Part shown: positions 23,640-36,420 of the stretch, piece by piece
Layout: every line of letters starts with the position of its first letter
How positions within the stretch are numbered: position 1 is the first letter of the stretch
Origin: Eutrigla gurnardus
Lineage: Eukaryota > Chordata > Actinopteri > Perciformes > Triglidae
NCBI GenBank assembly: GCA_963514095.1
Contig: OY741269.1
Span: 20,724,559-20,788,558 of the forward strand
Length of the DNA: 64,000 bases
Direction of reading: 5' to 3'
The notes under the pieces: model-generated
Databases searched by the model: none
Seen by the model: only the letters and a program-made list of their open reading frames with translations
Told to the model about the DNA's origin: nothing
Position numbers and translations under genes: made by a program

Positions 23640-24160
23640 ATCTCCTTTTTAAACTTAAGGTTGGTTTTGTCTAAACTTAAGGTTGGTTTTGTTGCCGTAG
23701 TAATGTGTATTCATGTTTTATATTGTGCAGATACATTTCTATGATCAATAAAGTAACTTTATAACCACCACGTTACGTTTGTTTATGAATAAATAAATAT
23801 GATAGGTGTTATTTTATTGAAATAAGTGGTAGTTAAATGAACGGCATATCGTGGTAATTCTGCTGAACAGAGACCATAAAATGTTTGTGGTATTGATTGA
23901 ACCTCTAAAAGTTGTTTTTGTCTGAACCTAACGTTGGTTTTGCCTAAACTTAACGTTGGTTTTACCTGAACTAAACGTTGATATTTTGTCTAAACCTAAC
24001 ATTGCTTTTGTCTAAACCTAATGTTGGTTTTGTCTAAACTTAACGTTGGTTTTATCTAAACTTAACATTGGTTTTGTTGCGTCAAGCTAACTCGTAGTTT
24101 TGTTGCTGAAACCTTAAGTTGACTTAGTTGCCTAACTGTTGGTTTTGTTGCCTTTTTTGT
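23640..24160 (+). repeat. degenerate tandem repeat, TTGGTTTTGTCTAAACTTAACG type
   Basis: Units of about 20-25 bp (TTGGTTTTGTCTAAACTTAA and variants) recur more than ten times. Non-coding. Confidence 0.8.
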
Positions 24161-25318
24161 AGATAACAATTTTATGACTATTTCAAGAAGATTTCAAGAA
24201 CTGCCGTGAGACTATGTGGAGATTCCATCATCTCTTTAAGAAAACCTCCAGCTACATCTGTCAGATTAGCGATTTATTTTGATAGATTATAATGTACCTT
24301 TATGATTTAAGAGGAAACGCGTAATACTTTTGAGTATTGTGCGTCTGGAAGACTCATTACGCTGCTTGTGTTTGCTTCTGGGGGAGACGACTCTGTCACC
24401 TCCGCTAACAGATCTCCTCCCCCTGCCCTGCCAGGTGATCCATTAACACTGGGGAGGATGGAAGGTAATATGTCATCGGACTGAAAGGCCATTCGGCTTC
24501 ATCTGAGAAGTGTTGCCTCGCAGCTGCGGAGAGAGGAGGACGAGCTCGGCCCTTTTAGTGCTCTAATAGCAAGTTCATCATTAACTCGGCTGAGCTGAGA
24601 GTCGGCAAACATGCACTCCGTAAACATTTCTACGGAGGAGGAGAGGGGGAGGGAAACAATATGTGGCCTCGACGAAGAACCATCTCTTCTCAAAGACCTC
24701 TTCGCATCTGCCGTTTGCACACCAAACCCTGAAGGCATCAGTGCACGGCCAAGATGGAGAGGGGAGGAGAGACAGAAAGGTCACAGGTCATGTGGAAAGA
24801 ATGAAGGAGGGAAGGACGGACTGTGCCGTTCACCCACCTGGCCTTCAGCAGATACAAAAACCAACCAAACCTGCACTCGGAGATGAGGCCACGTTTTGCT
24901 GCACAAAAGGGGTTTTTTTTTTCTGGCGTTCGTGCGGCGCAGAGATCCCTCTACGTTCCCGGGGAGATAAACACACGGAGCATTCGGGTGATATTCTAAA
25001 ATTAGTCCACAGGCCATCCTCTTTCTTCAAAAGCTTTTGGCTCTCGATAGAAGGAGGAGAGAGAAAGAAAGGGAAAAAAATAAAAGCCACAATTGAAACC
25101 AGATGAAAGAGGACACGAGTGAAGAGCACATGTCGTGTCAGTGTCTAACTTCCTCTCATTATCCAATAAGAGGGCAGCAGCAGCAGCGGCGGCGGCGGCG
25201 GCAGCGTCCAAACTTCGTCCCATTATCCACAGAGGGAAGCTGCATGTCGGCCGGCGGTTCCCCCGAAATACTCCGGGGACGCGGAGACGTAAACAAAGAG
25301 TAGAGTTTAGATTCACGG
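24161..25318. other. gene-free, relatively GC-rich stretch
   Basis: Several overlapping open frames (80-147 codons) exist on both strands, but none shows a known domain or good splice context. A CAG/CGG triplet run lies at 25177-25203. Confidence 0.4.
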
Positions 25319-25319
25319 T

Positions 25320-25362
<43 letters not shown>
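25319..25362 (+). repeat. (CA)n microsatellite
   Basis: About 44 bp of CA dinucleotides. Confidence 0.95.
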
Positions 25363-25364
<2 letters not shown>

Positions 25365-26249
25365 GGACTCAAACGGGAGTCGGTCCTGTGAAACTCTAGA
25401 GCAGCAGCTCCAGGCCTGGTATGTTCACTGTAAACACGGCCGCGAGGAGGAGGACACACGGCTACACACAGCATTACATCATCTGCAACACATTACGCCG
25501 CGGATGTTCACATGGTTGTTATCAGAAACGCACATTTAGAGCGATAATCTCCAACATCCATGGAAAGTGAAGTGGAGGTAACTCTCGGACGATCCCGAAG
25601 AGAAAGGGGAAGTCGCTGCTGCAAAACCTTGACTCAGTGAGTCTGTAGGCCTTTTTACACAGAGATCATATTAACAGAAAGAAGACCCCTCGACGGAACC
25701 AGAGAGAGTGTGAGGTGTAACACATCGGCATCGGTGGTAGTGTGAAGTATTAAATAAGCATCAGAAATACGATCACGCCGAGCACCCCAGAACAATGATA
25801 GAAGGTAAACTGAGAGTTGAGTTTCTTTCACTAGTTGTGCACATTTACACAACTCTTCAAGTTGCTGCGCATCGTAATGTGAAGCTTCTTCTTTTAAAGC
25901 TTTTTAAATCCCCCTGGTGGCGGGTCACTCACATGACACGTCCTCAAAACGTCACCTTCTGTTCCGGCTTCCCGGCTCTCCCCGTTCACACTGAGGTGGT
26001 CTCTCCTGGTCTCTCCTCTGAGACAACCTTCATCGCTGCTCAAGAGGAGGAACCACTCTGACCCCCCCATCCTGTCTCTGGAACTTTTACACCAACGACG
26101 TTGAGGACAAAAGGAGGGATAATCCACAACAAAAAGGCAGCCTAGAAGGGCAAGTGACTCGCTGTAAGTCGGTTTACTTCGTACGGAAGCTACAACGGTC
26201 ACAATGGCAACAGTATACGTAAACACGGCTACATCAGTTACATTAGTGA

Positions 26250-26620
26250 CGAAACGTAGCTAAGTTAGCAAGAAGAGCTAACGGCCGCGTTTGTGACGTA
26301 CGTTGTTTGAAACCACGCTAAAATAAATGATACGATGACAAACCTGAAACATGATCTGTTAAACTGACAAACATCACATGTGGAATTCAGGGAACAATTC
26401 AAATGGGATCAAAATAAATTTGTTAAACTGACAAACATCACATGTGGAATTCAGGGAACAATTCAAATGGGATCAAAATAAATTTGTCTTGTGTTGTTTT
26501 TGTTGTCGTCTGAAATAAGGTGCCAGGGTGGACACCCTAAAGGGGGCGGGGCTTGGCCTCTCCATTGCAGCGTGGTTCTCTGTAAAGACTTGTTTTTTAT
26601 GAACTCGTCTGGTCTGCAGA
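26250..26620 (+). repeat. dispersed repeat family, copy 1 of 3
   Basis: It shares AAGAGCTAACGGCCGCGTTT and GTGACGTACG with the copy at 47250-47300 (there partly inverted in order), CAATTCAAATGGGATCAAAA with 30820, and GGCGGGGCTTGGCCTCTC with 30920 and 47620. Class unknown. Confidence 0.55.
26357..26484 (+). repeat. perfect 64-bp tandem duplication
   Basis: Two identical 64-bp units (26357-26420 and 26421-26484), each starting TGTTAAACTGACAAACATCA and ending AAAATAAATT. The absence of differences implies a recent duplication. It lies inside a dispersed repeat related to 30700-30960 and 47110-47660. Confidence 0.95.
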
Positions 26621-27843
26621 CACGGAGTCTCTGCAAGCACATTTTTAAACACTATCCTTATGTTCTGATCTTTCCCCAGCACGGAAAACCCTAAATGTTC
26701 TGAATGTATTTCCAATGATCTCAGACGATCTTGTAAATAAGGAGGTGATCCTTCGTGACGCCTGTGTTTCTCGTTTCAACATTTATTAATATTTTATGAA
26801 AATGAAATAAACAGACTGGAAACTCTACATAAAATGTAGCCCTTGAATTCCGAAAAAGCGGATACATTTCGCAATGTAACAGCTGCGTGATAATACAGCG
26901 ATTTACACGAATGCAAAAGGTCGGTTGTTTATGAGATCTACGGCGAGAGAGAGAGAGAGAGAGATAATGTTGCAATCATGGCAGAGACTTGAGAAAGCCC
27001 AGCGAGGTGCTCAGACTTTATTAGATTTGTTCTGCGGTTGTCAGGGGGAATTTCTACAACACACACACACACACACACAAAAAAATACTCGACCGTCTGT
27101 CGAGGAAGATTTTCAGTCGGTCCCAAAAGAGACGTTTTACAGGAAAAGACTCGTAAAACCCCTTTCAGGGAACATTCCAGCAACAATATCACAGTCTGCT
27201 GGAGCGAGCCGAGTTTATGGCTCCGATACGAAACGCTGGAGATGAACGACTTTACACACACACACTCACGCGCACACACACACACACACACACATGCACA
27301 GCCCAGGAGGGCATGGAAATTCAGTTTACTGAACAGAAAAACCTATAAATTAAATGCATTTTACAAAGATGTCCATTGACTTTACAAGAGTCAAAGTTCT
27401 AATAGAGCGGCTCCAAGACTTCAGTCCCCTCAACTCTGTTAATGTCATGTATCTGTGGCTGTTATGAAGGCAACCACTGCCCCCTGCTGGCTGCACATGC
27501 ACACCGCAGCCGTCCCCTGAAGGATCAAATGTAAAGGGTCTTCAGTGTCTCGTATGAGGTCAGTTTTGCAAACGCTGTTGTTGTTGTTCTGGTTGTGGGG
27601 GCGGATTATGAGACAATGGGACCCTGGACATGTCCCGGTCCCCACCAGCTCTCCTACACAGGAGCTGCACACACAGACTGTATTGAATGTTTAGAGAATC
27701 ATTGTTGTTGTTGTTTTCAGTCTATTTGTGATTGTTTGGTGTTTCCCTATCGGTGTCTATTTGTATTACACATATTCTTTGTATTACATATATTTGGTAA
27801 GTTGCCTTGAGGAAATTAGAAACTGGATGTCCAATCAGCTGAC

Positions 27844-28100
27844 CTTAGAAAAGGTCGCCCATGCTTCTATTACATCCAAAGACTGCAGTTGATACTTTTC
27901 ACACCCTTTACTACCTCCAATGTTTAGAATTGATTTTAAGATTTAACTGCTTGTTTTTAAAGACTTAGCTGATGATACATTGTTGTAAATGTTTTAATTC
28001 TTTTAATGTGATTTATATCGATCTTAATTATTTTGTCGGTTTTTACCTGAAAGCACTTGTTTTCCAGAGGTTCTATATAAATAAAGGTATCATTATTAAA
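27844..28100 (+). pseudogene. decayed L2-like LINE 3' fragment
   Basis: Conceptual translation near 27844 gives LEKVAHASITS, and near 27927 gives RIDFKI, stop, LLVFKDLADD. These align with the conserved C-terminal block of L2-type reverse transcriptase ORF2 (LEKLIHAFITS and RIDFKILLLVFKALNG types). The 3' end, GTTCTATATAAATAAAGGTA, resembles L2 tails. Stops and deletions show it is long dead. Confidence 0.6.
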
Positions 28101-29066
28101 GTTATTATTGTGAGCCTCTACTACCTTTAGGACGTAAAGACAAACCCAAACAAACATAATCAGGTAAATCTGACTGCTTGTCTTAGAGGACGCCATCAGG
28201 ACCGGCTGCCTGTCTCACTCGCGGTTGTCCTCTTCATTGGATGAACTGTGGCTCTGAGCTGCAGACGGGTCCACAAAGCCGGAGGGAAGGAGGCTGTTTG
28301 CTCTCGGGGGAAGCCGGTTTGGTTTGTTTGATCTGCTGCCGTCACCTGGACGAAGGACGTTCAAGGTCGGGCATGGTTGCTGTTAAAACTGAGCTCCAAT
28401 CAAAAGTTTGAATAAACATTGGAGGACACTTCAATAAACGTTATATTTGGTGGATTTGGTTTCTTTGAATTGTGATGTAAACCCTCCTGTAAATGAAATC
28501 TCACTCTTGTAATCATGAGTTCAAGTTGTAAGACAAAATATTTTTCTGATAATGAAAGTACATTTCTTCATCTCATCTCTTTTGCAGAATTAAAAAGCAG
28601 CTGCTTCATCTAAAACATACTGTGAAGCCTTTAACCTCATTCTGTTGCCTTTTCATGTCAAAGCAGCTTGTGTTGTGTCTGTATGTGGTGCAGCTTACAT
28701 GCTGGCCACTGGGGGGCAGTGTTGTGCAATGTGTGTTGTTCCAGCAGGATTTACAGTAAGAATCCATCAAGTTGTGTCCAAATCAACAAGATAATACAAG
28801 AGACAAGAGACATACAACCAACTCACCAACATTCAGGCAAGAATGTTTCTGTATCAATAAAAAATACTAAAATATGCAGAATTTAAATTTTTTCTCATTA
28901 ACTTTGTTTCGATTCTTGAATGAGAATTTTTTTTGTTCAATTGTTTGTTAATTAGTCAAAGAAGTAAATACGTTTTATCTATTTATTTTTTACATTTCTG
29001 TGCATATTTATTTATTTTCATTTTTATTAATTAATTAATTAATTTCTGTATTTTTAATAGCAGGTT

Positions 29067-29395
29067 TAGTCCTAGAGCTGCATGGTGGTGTAGTGGGTAG
29101 CACTGTAGCCTCACAGCGAGAGGGTCCCGGGTTTGATTCCTGGGTCGGGTTCGGGTTCCTTCTATGTGGAGTTTGCGTGTTCTCCCCGTGTGAGTGTGGG
29201 TTCTCTCCGGGTTCTCCGGCTTCCTCCCACAGTCCAAAGACATGCAGGATACATTGCCCGTAGGTGTGAATGTGAGCGTGAATGATTTTTTGTCTCTACA
29301 TCTTGGCCCTGTGATAGACTGGCGACCTGTCCAGGGTGTACCCTGCCTTCGCCCAATGACAGCTGGGATCCGCCCCCCTAACAGTGGTGGGTTTG
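29067..29395 (+). mobile_element. tRNA-derived SINE-like repeat
   Basis: A tRNA-like head has box A (TAGTGGGTAGCACTGTAGCC) and a near-canonical box B (GGTTTGATTCC). The widespread vertebrate repeat words GTTCTCCCCGTGTGAGTGTG, GGCTTCCTCCCACAGTCC, AAAGACATGC and GGCGACCTGTCCAGGGTGTA follow. I recognise it as a very common fish interspersed repeat but do not assign a family name. Confidence 0.75.
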
Positions 29396-30186
29396 ATTGC
29401 TAGTGCCTAAAAAGTCAAGATACGATGCCTCATTTACATATGGGGGGGGGGATGCAGAAATAAATAAAAAAGAGAAATGAACAAATTCATATAACATGAG
29501 AAATGAATTCTTAATTAGTAATTATTCAAATAAATAAATACATTTGTATTATTTCTGTGCATATTTATTTATCTCAACATTAACTTTTGACATTTATTTG
29601 ATTATTCAGGGTTTTATTTCTACATTTCTTTAATTTGTGATATTTTGTTTTTATTTATTGAGTCATTTATATGATGATGGATGGATGGATAATAATAACA
29701 ACTTTTATTTTTATAGAACTTTTCTAAAAACATCATTATATGTCACCTTTATCATACGACCCAAATGGCCTGAGGATCTAACGATACGTTCAGGCTCATA
29801 AAGAGTTAAAAATCAGCATTTTAGCCTCAAGGTATCTATGTTTAAAATCCTACTGTAGCGTTTTATATGGAGATGTAATGAGATGACATAAAAATCGAAT
29901 CACCTTCTCTTCGTCAGCAAAATGATCCGTTACTCATTTTTCTATATCTAATAACGGTCTAAAGAGCTGATGATCAAGAAAACATCCGCCTGTTCTTCCT
30001 ACACCTGCTGGGGCAGCTGGGGTCATTGACCTTTGACCCCCAGCTGCAGCTCTGTGCTGATGAACACTCGAGATGCCCTCTGACAATGTACACACACACA
30101 CACACACACACCTAATTACATTACCTGCAATAATGCAATCCACTGACGGACAGGTGTTCTACAAACTGGATTAGGAAACACACTGC

Positions 30187-30189
<3 letters not shown>

Positions 30190-30276
<87 letters not shown>

Positions 30277-30283
30277 GTGTGCA
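30190..30283 (+). repeat. (GT)n microsatellite, about 93 bp
   Basis: Almost pure GT with one GC interruption. Further GT (30366-30403) and CA (30091-30110, 30563-30634) tracts lie nearby, so about 550 bp is dominated by dinucleotide repeats of opposite orientation that could pair. Confidence 0.97.
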
Positions 30284-30363
30284 GCTCAGTGTGTTTCCTC
30301 TTTGTTTCTCCTTTAAACAGTATTATAGGCCTCCCCATATGCCTAGGACCCCTGTTGTTGCCT

Positions 30364-30405
<42 letters not shown>

Positions 30406-30562
30406 CATTCATGATGTGTTTGTGTGCAAATAGCCGGCCCATGGAGAGCAGAAGGCCGGAGGCTGTTATCTGTACGTGTGTGTGTTTGCTGTTACAACAG
30501 AGTCCTGCTGGCTTCTGTGCAACAAGCAAAGGAGATCTACTCTGACGTTGAGATAACACCAT

Positions 30563-30634
<72 letters not shown>
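30563..30634 (+). repeat. (CA)n microsatellite
   Basis: About 70 bp of CA dinucleotides with one TC interruption. Confidence 0.96.
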
Positions 30635-30636
<2 letters not shown>

Positions 30637-30689
30637 GGCAGGACCGATTGAGGAGACAGATGTGACGTGGACTCAATCTGGAGAGCACC

Positions 30690-30960
30690 AATGGGAACAG
30701 AGAGGTTCTAGCTAAGTTAGCTAGCTAGGTTAGCTAACTAGCTAGCAGGGCGAGCTAACAGAGATGTAACCCACTGAGACTTTCTGAACAATTATTTTTT
30801 AAATAATATGGAATGTATGGTACAATTCAAAGGGGATCAAAAATGAATTGTTGCCGTTTACTATGGAACACATTTTTTCTAAAATAAAGTCCCATGGGGG
30901 ACAACAGGAAAGGGTGGGACTAAGCCTCTCTATGGCGCACTAAAACAACGAGAATCTAGG
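30690..30960 (+). repeat. dispersed repeat family, copy 2 of 3
   Basis: Contains GCTAAGTTAGCTAGC words, ACAATTCAAAGGGGATCAAA, AAAGTCCCATGG and GACTAAGCCTCTCTATGGCG, in the same order as the copies at 26.3 and 47.2 kb. Confidence 0.55.
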
Positions 30961-31613
30961 ATCTAGGAATCTATCAATCACTCTGTAATATCAGTAGACC
31001 TGAATAGATGGGTCCGTCTGGTTTCAGCCCACTGAATCTGCCTTCTGTCATGTCGCTGATTACAATTACTTCGTTCAGATTTAATTTCCCCTTGACTTAA
31101 GAAAATAAATCTTGAATTAATTAAATACTACATTTAATCTTCAGAACAACTAAAGTCTGAAGAGTTAATGATGAAGATGGATCAATCCGTTAGCCGATCA
31201 ACAGGAAGTGAATTCTGACGAAACAGATTTATATAATTTGTCTGATTTCGATGTATTTTTCCTCCCGCAGCGTCTCCGTTTAGACAGCAGGTGTGACTTT
31301 AGATAAGATCTACTGTCTCAGTGTTGTTTGTATGTTTGTCATCTAACAGACGAAACATCGTCACCAACACCTCTTTCTTTCTCTCTGTGTGTGTGTGTGT
31401 GTGTGTTATCACTCAGCAACACAAAGAGCTATTCAGAGCCCGGAGAGACACAACAAAAGGACAATTGACTGCGACAGAGACCGGACGGAGGTGCCCCGAA
31501 CACAAAAAACCTTCCAATGAGCATGAGGCGTTAAACCTGCAGTCCTGATGTCGGGTAGAGCGAGGCCTCGGTGTCCACGCGGCCGCAAGTTATTTTATGA
31601 AATGAAACTCAAA

Positions 31614-32252
31614 GTTTAGGACTTGTTAGTCTTGACTTGGGACTTGTTAGTCTTGGGATTTGTTAGTCTTGACTTGGGACTTGTTCTTCTTGACTTGGGA
31701 CTTGCTAGTCGTCTTGGGAAATGTTAGTCTTGACTTGGGACTTGTTAGTCTTGGGACTTAGTCTTGGGATTTGTTAGTCTTGACTTGAGACTTGTTAGTC
31801 TTGAGATTTGTTAGTCGTTACTTGTGATTTGTTAGCCTTGGGATTTGTTAGTCTTGACTTGGGACTTGTTAGTCTTTACTTGGGATTTGTTAGTCTTGAC
31901 TTGGAACTTGTTAGTCTTGACTTGGGACTTGTTAGTCTTGGGATTTGTTTGTCTTGACTTGGGACTTGTTAGTCCTGACTTGGGACTTGTTAGTCTTGGG
32001 ATATGTTAGTCTTTACTTGGGACTTGTTAGTCTTGGGATATGTTAGTCTTGACTTGGGACTTGTTAGTCTTGGAATTGTTATACTTGACTTTGGACTTGT
32101 TAGTCTTGGGACTTGTTAGACTTGGGACTTGTTAGTCTTGACTTGGGACTTGTTAGTCTTTACTTGGGATTTGTTAGTCTTGACTTGGGACTTGTTAGCT
32201 TGACTTGGGACTTGTTAGTCTTGGGATTTGTTAGTCTTTTGTTAGTCGATTT
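31614..32252 (+). repeat. minisatellite, GACTTGGGACTTGTTAGTCTT type
   Basis: About 640 bp of 13-22 bp units alternating TTGGGACTTGTTAGTC and TTGGGATTTGTTAGTCTTGA. About 30 units with single-base variants. Non-coding. Confidence 0.95.
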
Positions 32253-33263
32253 GTGTTGCATGTGAAAGTCCCCTTACCAAAAAAAACAAGCTAGAAATAA
32301 ATATGTTAATGTTGTTATTATTAAGGTGGAGACCTAAAGAACTTAAAACAAAAATGTAACATAGTTAAAAAAGAAAATGTGTGTGTTTGTAATAATAAAG
32401 TCATCACGGTTCTAATCTGATTGCATCGGCAGCATTTCCACGGAGCAAACGGCTGGATTGAAAGTGCAGCATTCAGCCTTCAAACGGGATTATAAGTGTT
32501 GGAACACGTCCCGTCAAACCCAGAATAGAGTGGTCAGAGATGATGGATCGGACCGAGCTGATCAATGCTCTCCTGCAGACCCTTCAAACACACAGAGTGA
32601 GAGCCAAACAGAGTAATCAGACACACAAAGGGGGGGGATGTAGATTACCTGTTGCTATGACGACAGCAGCTGCAAACACACTGGATTCACAAACGTGATC
32701 CGAGCCGCGTCAGATCGTATGTTGGTGTAGAGAAGAGAGGTTACACATAATCTATACATAATTAAATAATCGGCACACATCCAAAACCACGAAAAAAATC
32801 ACGGACACGTCACCCTGTAGCTACCTAGCTACCTCAGTAGCCAAACATCCGTTTCCAAAGCTGTGACATCACTCTCCACCCCCACTGATGAGTTTAATGT
32901 CACCATAACGACTAACAACAAATCTCCATTTTTCTTTGTTTTGACTGGTCAATGACCTCTGAGAACAGGACCCACTTGCCCCCCCAACAAAGTCCTAATG
33001 ACTCTAATTTCACTTGAAGGTTTTGTGGCCTTAAACCATAACGTTGGTTTTGTAGCATGGAGTCCTGAGTGACAGAAAAAAACAAAAACCAGCTCAGCCT
33101 TGAACGAAACTTCCAAATGTAGGGAGGAAAAGCACAAAGTTGTCTGAAAAATAAATACTCAAGTAAAAATACAGATACCTGAAGTACAGTAACAAAGTAT
33201 TTGACATTAAAAAATATAAACAATTCAAGTTTACCATCTCCCTGAGAAAAAGGAGAGAAATAA

Positions 33264-33264
<1 letters not shown>

Positions 33265-33343
<79 letters not shown>

Positions 33344-33363
33344 GTGTGCGTGTGTGTGTGCGT
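33265..33363 (+). repeat. (GT)n microsatellite, about 99 bp
   Basis: GT dinucleotides with a few GC interruptions at the 3' end. Confidence 0.97.
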
Positions 33364-35174
33364 GTATTGAGTGCACAGTTGCCATGCGTGAGCAGAAATG
33401 TGCAGAACTATGCAGAAGTTATGTGTCACATTCTGAATTCGGGCCGGGCAGCTGGGAATCAGTGAATGGACACCCCTGCCCCCCCCCCCCTCTGCCCCAC
33501 CCCCACCTCGACCCCCCCTCCCCCATCCCATCATCATTACCAGACACCAGCAGCTGGCGGCCTGCCCCCCATTTAACTCCCTGCAGCACTTACTGGGCCT
33601 GGCTAATCACTGGTGCTCAGCAGCATCCGTGGCCACCACACCTGCCCCCTCACTGGTGGGACCGTCCCATCTGGGACCTGATGATGGGGGGGTGGGGGGG
33701 TGTCTTCTTACTTTCTAGAGCAGCTCAAGGTGCCGTTGAAAGGGAGAAGAAATTAAGTAGTTGGAGTCAAATTCTGTCACCGATGAGGTTAGAAAGGGTC
33801 GACATCATAGATCACTCATGTTCATATTTTTCACACCACATCAAGACTTTTATGGAATCCAGGAAATATGGATGTGTAGCAGGAAAACAGTGTCGTACAT
33901 AATATGGTGACGTTTGTTAGCCTGCTGGCGCTCGGTCAACCGAGAACAGCTCAACTGCACCAGCACGTCCCAAAAGCTACAGAGGGGTGTTATGAAACAT
34001 TTGGAACAGGAGACAATTTCATTCCCTCTGAAAAAAAACTACCTTTTATAAACTTCTAGATGTATTGTATTGTTATTCTATCTGTTCTTACATCTATTTG
34101 TTATTTTTATTTATTATACATTTTTTTAATCTCTTCTTGGAACCAGACAATTCAATTGTCTCCGGAATTTTTTTTATCTCTAATTATTATTTTTTGTATT
34201 TTACATTATTATTGTTATTCTATCTGTTCTTACATCCATGTTATTTTTTTATTTGTTAAATATATATATATATTTTTTTTTTCCTGAGTCATAACCACCC
34301 TTTTATAACATTTCATGTCAAACATATCCCACGGTGTTTAATGTGAGGGGGTACTTTCTGTGATTTAGAATAAAAAGCATTGTGTAGGTGACAATGCAGG
34401 GTGGAAAGCTACGCGTGTGCGCGTGTGTGGCTGTAAGCCTTCGTCATTAGCAGCTACCAGATGGTGGGTTGATCGTGCACATTGCTTCGCTGCTCTGGTA
34501 TCTGTCTTCCTCATTAGAAAACTCATTCACACACAGATGAGTGATTCATTCAGCTCCAGTCAGGAGTCCGAGAAACGAGCCTTTACTGTTTGTTTGATGG
34601 TTTGTTTGTTTGTTTGTAAAACAACCAATCCCTTCCCTTACACAATAAAAGCACTTTAAGTTATATCTTCATCCAAAACCAGAAAGTGAAACTGGAGAGT
34701 GACTTGTTTCATCTGCTGAGGGAAGATTGACACACGGCTGACATGAGGAAACTATATTTAGCAGTTGGACGTGTCCGTGCGTAAAGTGACGCAGGCCTGT
34801 CCGTGCTCGTGGTCTGAATACCGGGGCCTGTACTATGAAGCAGGATTTGGGCTTAGCGAGGTAATTTAAGTGTAACCCTGCGTTTTCCGTCCTACGACGC
34901 TGGTTCACTTCTTACCGGGGTAGTACGCCATGGTAACTTACGCTGCTGAGCTAACCTGCTCCGACTGACCACTTTGAATTATGTTTATATTTATTTGATT
35001 TGCTCCCAAGTCCGTTTTACACCGCCGGAATTGCAGCTGAAAGAATGAGGCTGATATCATGTCATACACAGTGCCATAACAATACATCTAAGCAACATAT
35101 TCATCTGTTATTTTTCCGGCTTTTTATGGCGGGAGGACAGAGTGAGAGTTAAAGAGGCAAGAGAGATGGACGAC

Positions 35175-35258
35175 ATGCAGAGTCGAACCCGGGACCGCTG
35201 CAGGTTTCCTCGGTATACGGGACGGTAACTCTACCCCTGAGCTATCAGCAAACTAAAC
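35175..35258 (-). repeat. tRNA-like sequence (SINE head or tRNA relic)
   Basis: On the minus strand it reads TAGCTCAGGGGTAGAG (box A) and GGTCCCGGGTTCGACTCTGC (box B). The spacing between boxes is longer than in a normal tRNA and no clean cloverleaf or anticodon loop forms, so I do not call a functional tRNA. Confidence 0.55.
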
Positions 35259-35337
35259 ACTTTTTGCCAGCTGTCCTTCCTCCATTTGGCAGATATAAAC
35301 TATATAAAAGATGCCGCTCTGCTGCCCATAGACTGAT

Positions 35338-35387
35338 AGGGTTAGGGTTAGTGATTGGTCAAGGGTTATAGGGTTAGGGTTAGGGTT
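35338..35387 (+). repeat. short interstitial telomere-type (TTAGGG) repeats
   Basis: GGGTTAGGGTTAG, a short gap, then TAGGGTTAGGGTTAGGGTTG. Five telomere-type units in total. Confidence 0.85.
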
Positions 35388-36420
35388 GCAGAATTTGTGA
35401 GTGGTCAAATGCTGCAAACCCCGCCTCTTTTATGTTTCACGCGCACATAGCTCGACAGGGAAACTCTGGGTTGACTTACCGAGTTGATAACCAGCTTCGT
35501 GTGAACGCTTATCTCTGATTGTCTTTGTTAGGGTTACTTAAGTTGGATAACTGAAAGATACCCTGGGTATGTTGAACTCGCTTCGTAGTAGGAGGAGGAG
35601 AATGAGGAGGAGGAGGAGGAGGAGGACTGGTGATGTTGGACTGATTATATGAAGAGCTTTTCTTTCTTTCTTTTTTCTTTCTGTTTTTTTAAAGGACACT
35701 TCCCCAGCCAACATAATTGTCGTAGTAATGCGCACGTGGCATGTCATGACATGTCATTAATTCTCATGTAATATATAAAATAAAATAATAATAAAAACAA
35801 TGATAATATAATATTTGTGATACAATTTTTTTAAATAAATAAATAATATAATAATAAGGATAATGATAATATTTGTAATATTGGTGATAAATAAACAATA
35901 ATAATAATAGTATTTATAATAATAGTATTATTGTTATTAGTAGTATTGTTATAACCTTTATTTATATGACACTTTTATAAAAAAAAAACAATGTTGACTA
36001 AGTGATGTACATAAATATACCCAGACGCAACAATAAAACAGATATAAAAGAAAAAAACACAACTAATGTTGTCCTTGTTACTTTGTACTTTATTGTCTTT
36101 AACTTTCTGGTCGTTTCTTGTTGTTGTTTACTTTTGTTAATTTGCTTAGAATCCACTTTCCTTCTGGAACACTTTAATCTCACCTTCATCATGCAAAACA
36201 AATAAAGTTATCAATCTCGATTATTTCCAGGTTGATTGGGAAATAAAAGCCTGAAAGGTGTAAAGGCCACGTCAGATATTTTCAAAATAAAATTGAACCC
36301 TTAACGTGACACAAATCAATGAATAGCTAAACATGACGACGCGGCTTTATTAAAGGTGGACACGTGGATGTGGTTCGCTCGGGGTGGAAGCCTACTGCAC
36401 TTTATGAATAATGAAAAAAA

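Larger units (their letters stand above)
34824..35595. mobile_element. putative non-autonomous DNA transposon with imperfect terminal inverted repeats
   Basis: The left end GGCCTGTACTATGAAGCAGG and the reverse complement of the right end (CCTACTACGAAGCGAGTTCA) share CTACTAYGAAGC. GAAGCAGG/AACCAGCTTCG words recur near both ends. Between them lie a tRNA-like segment (35175-35258) and TTAGGG repeats (35338-35387). No transposase is present. The ends resemble a repeat start I know from fish genomes, but the family is not certain. Confidence 0.45.
19601..36350. other. intergenic region between the divergent ndnf and cpeb2 5' ends
   Basis: No protein gene is supported in about 16.7 kb. The content is microsatellites (19977, 20689, 25319, 27058, 27254, 30190, 30366, 30563, 33265), SINE-like repeats (21920, 29067), an old L2-like fragment (27844-28100), a perfect 64-bp tandem duplication (26357), minisatellites (23640-24160, 31614-32252) and an inverted-repeat element around 34824-35595. 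The two genes are transcribed away from this interval, so it should hold their distal regulatory DNA, but I cannot point to individual enhancers. Confidence 0.55.

Noticed and set aside
24580..25130. Cluster of overlapping frames on both strands
   Set aside because: No conserved domain or codon pattern; all end at random stops. A regulatory role is possible but not visible.
35175..35258. Functional tRNA gene on the minus strand
   Set aside because: A- and B-box motifs are present, but the inter-box distance and lack of a clean anticodon arm point to a SINE head or relic.
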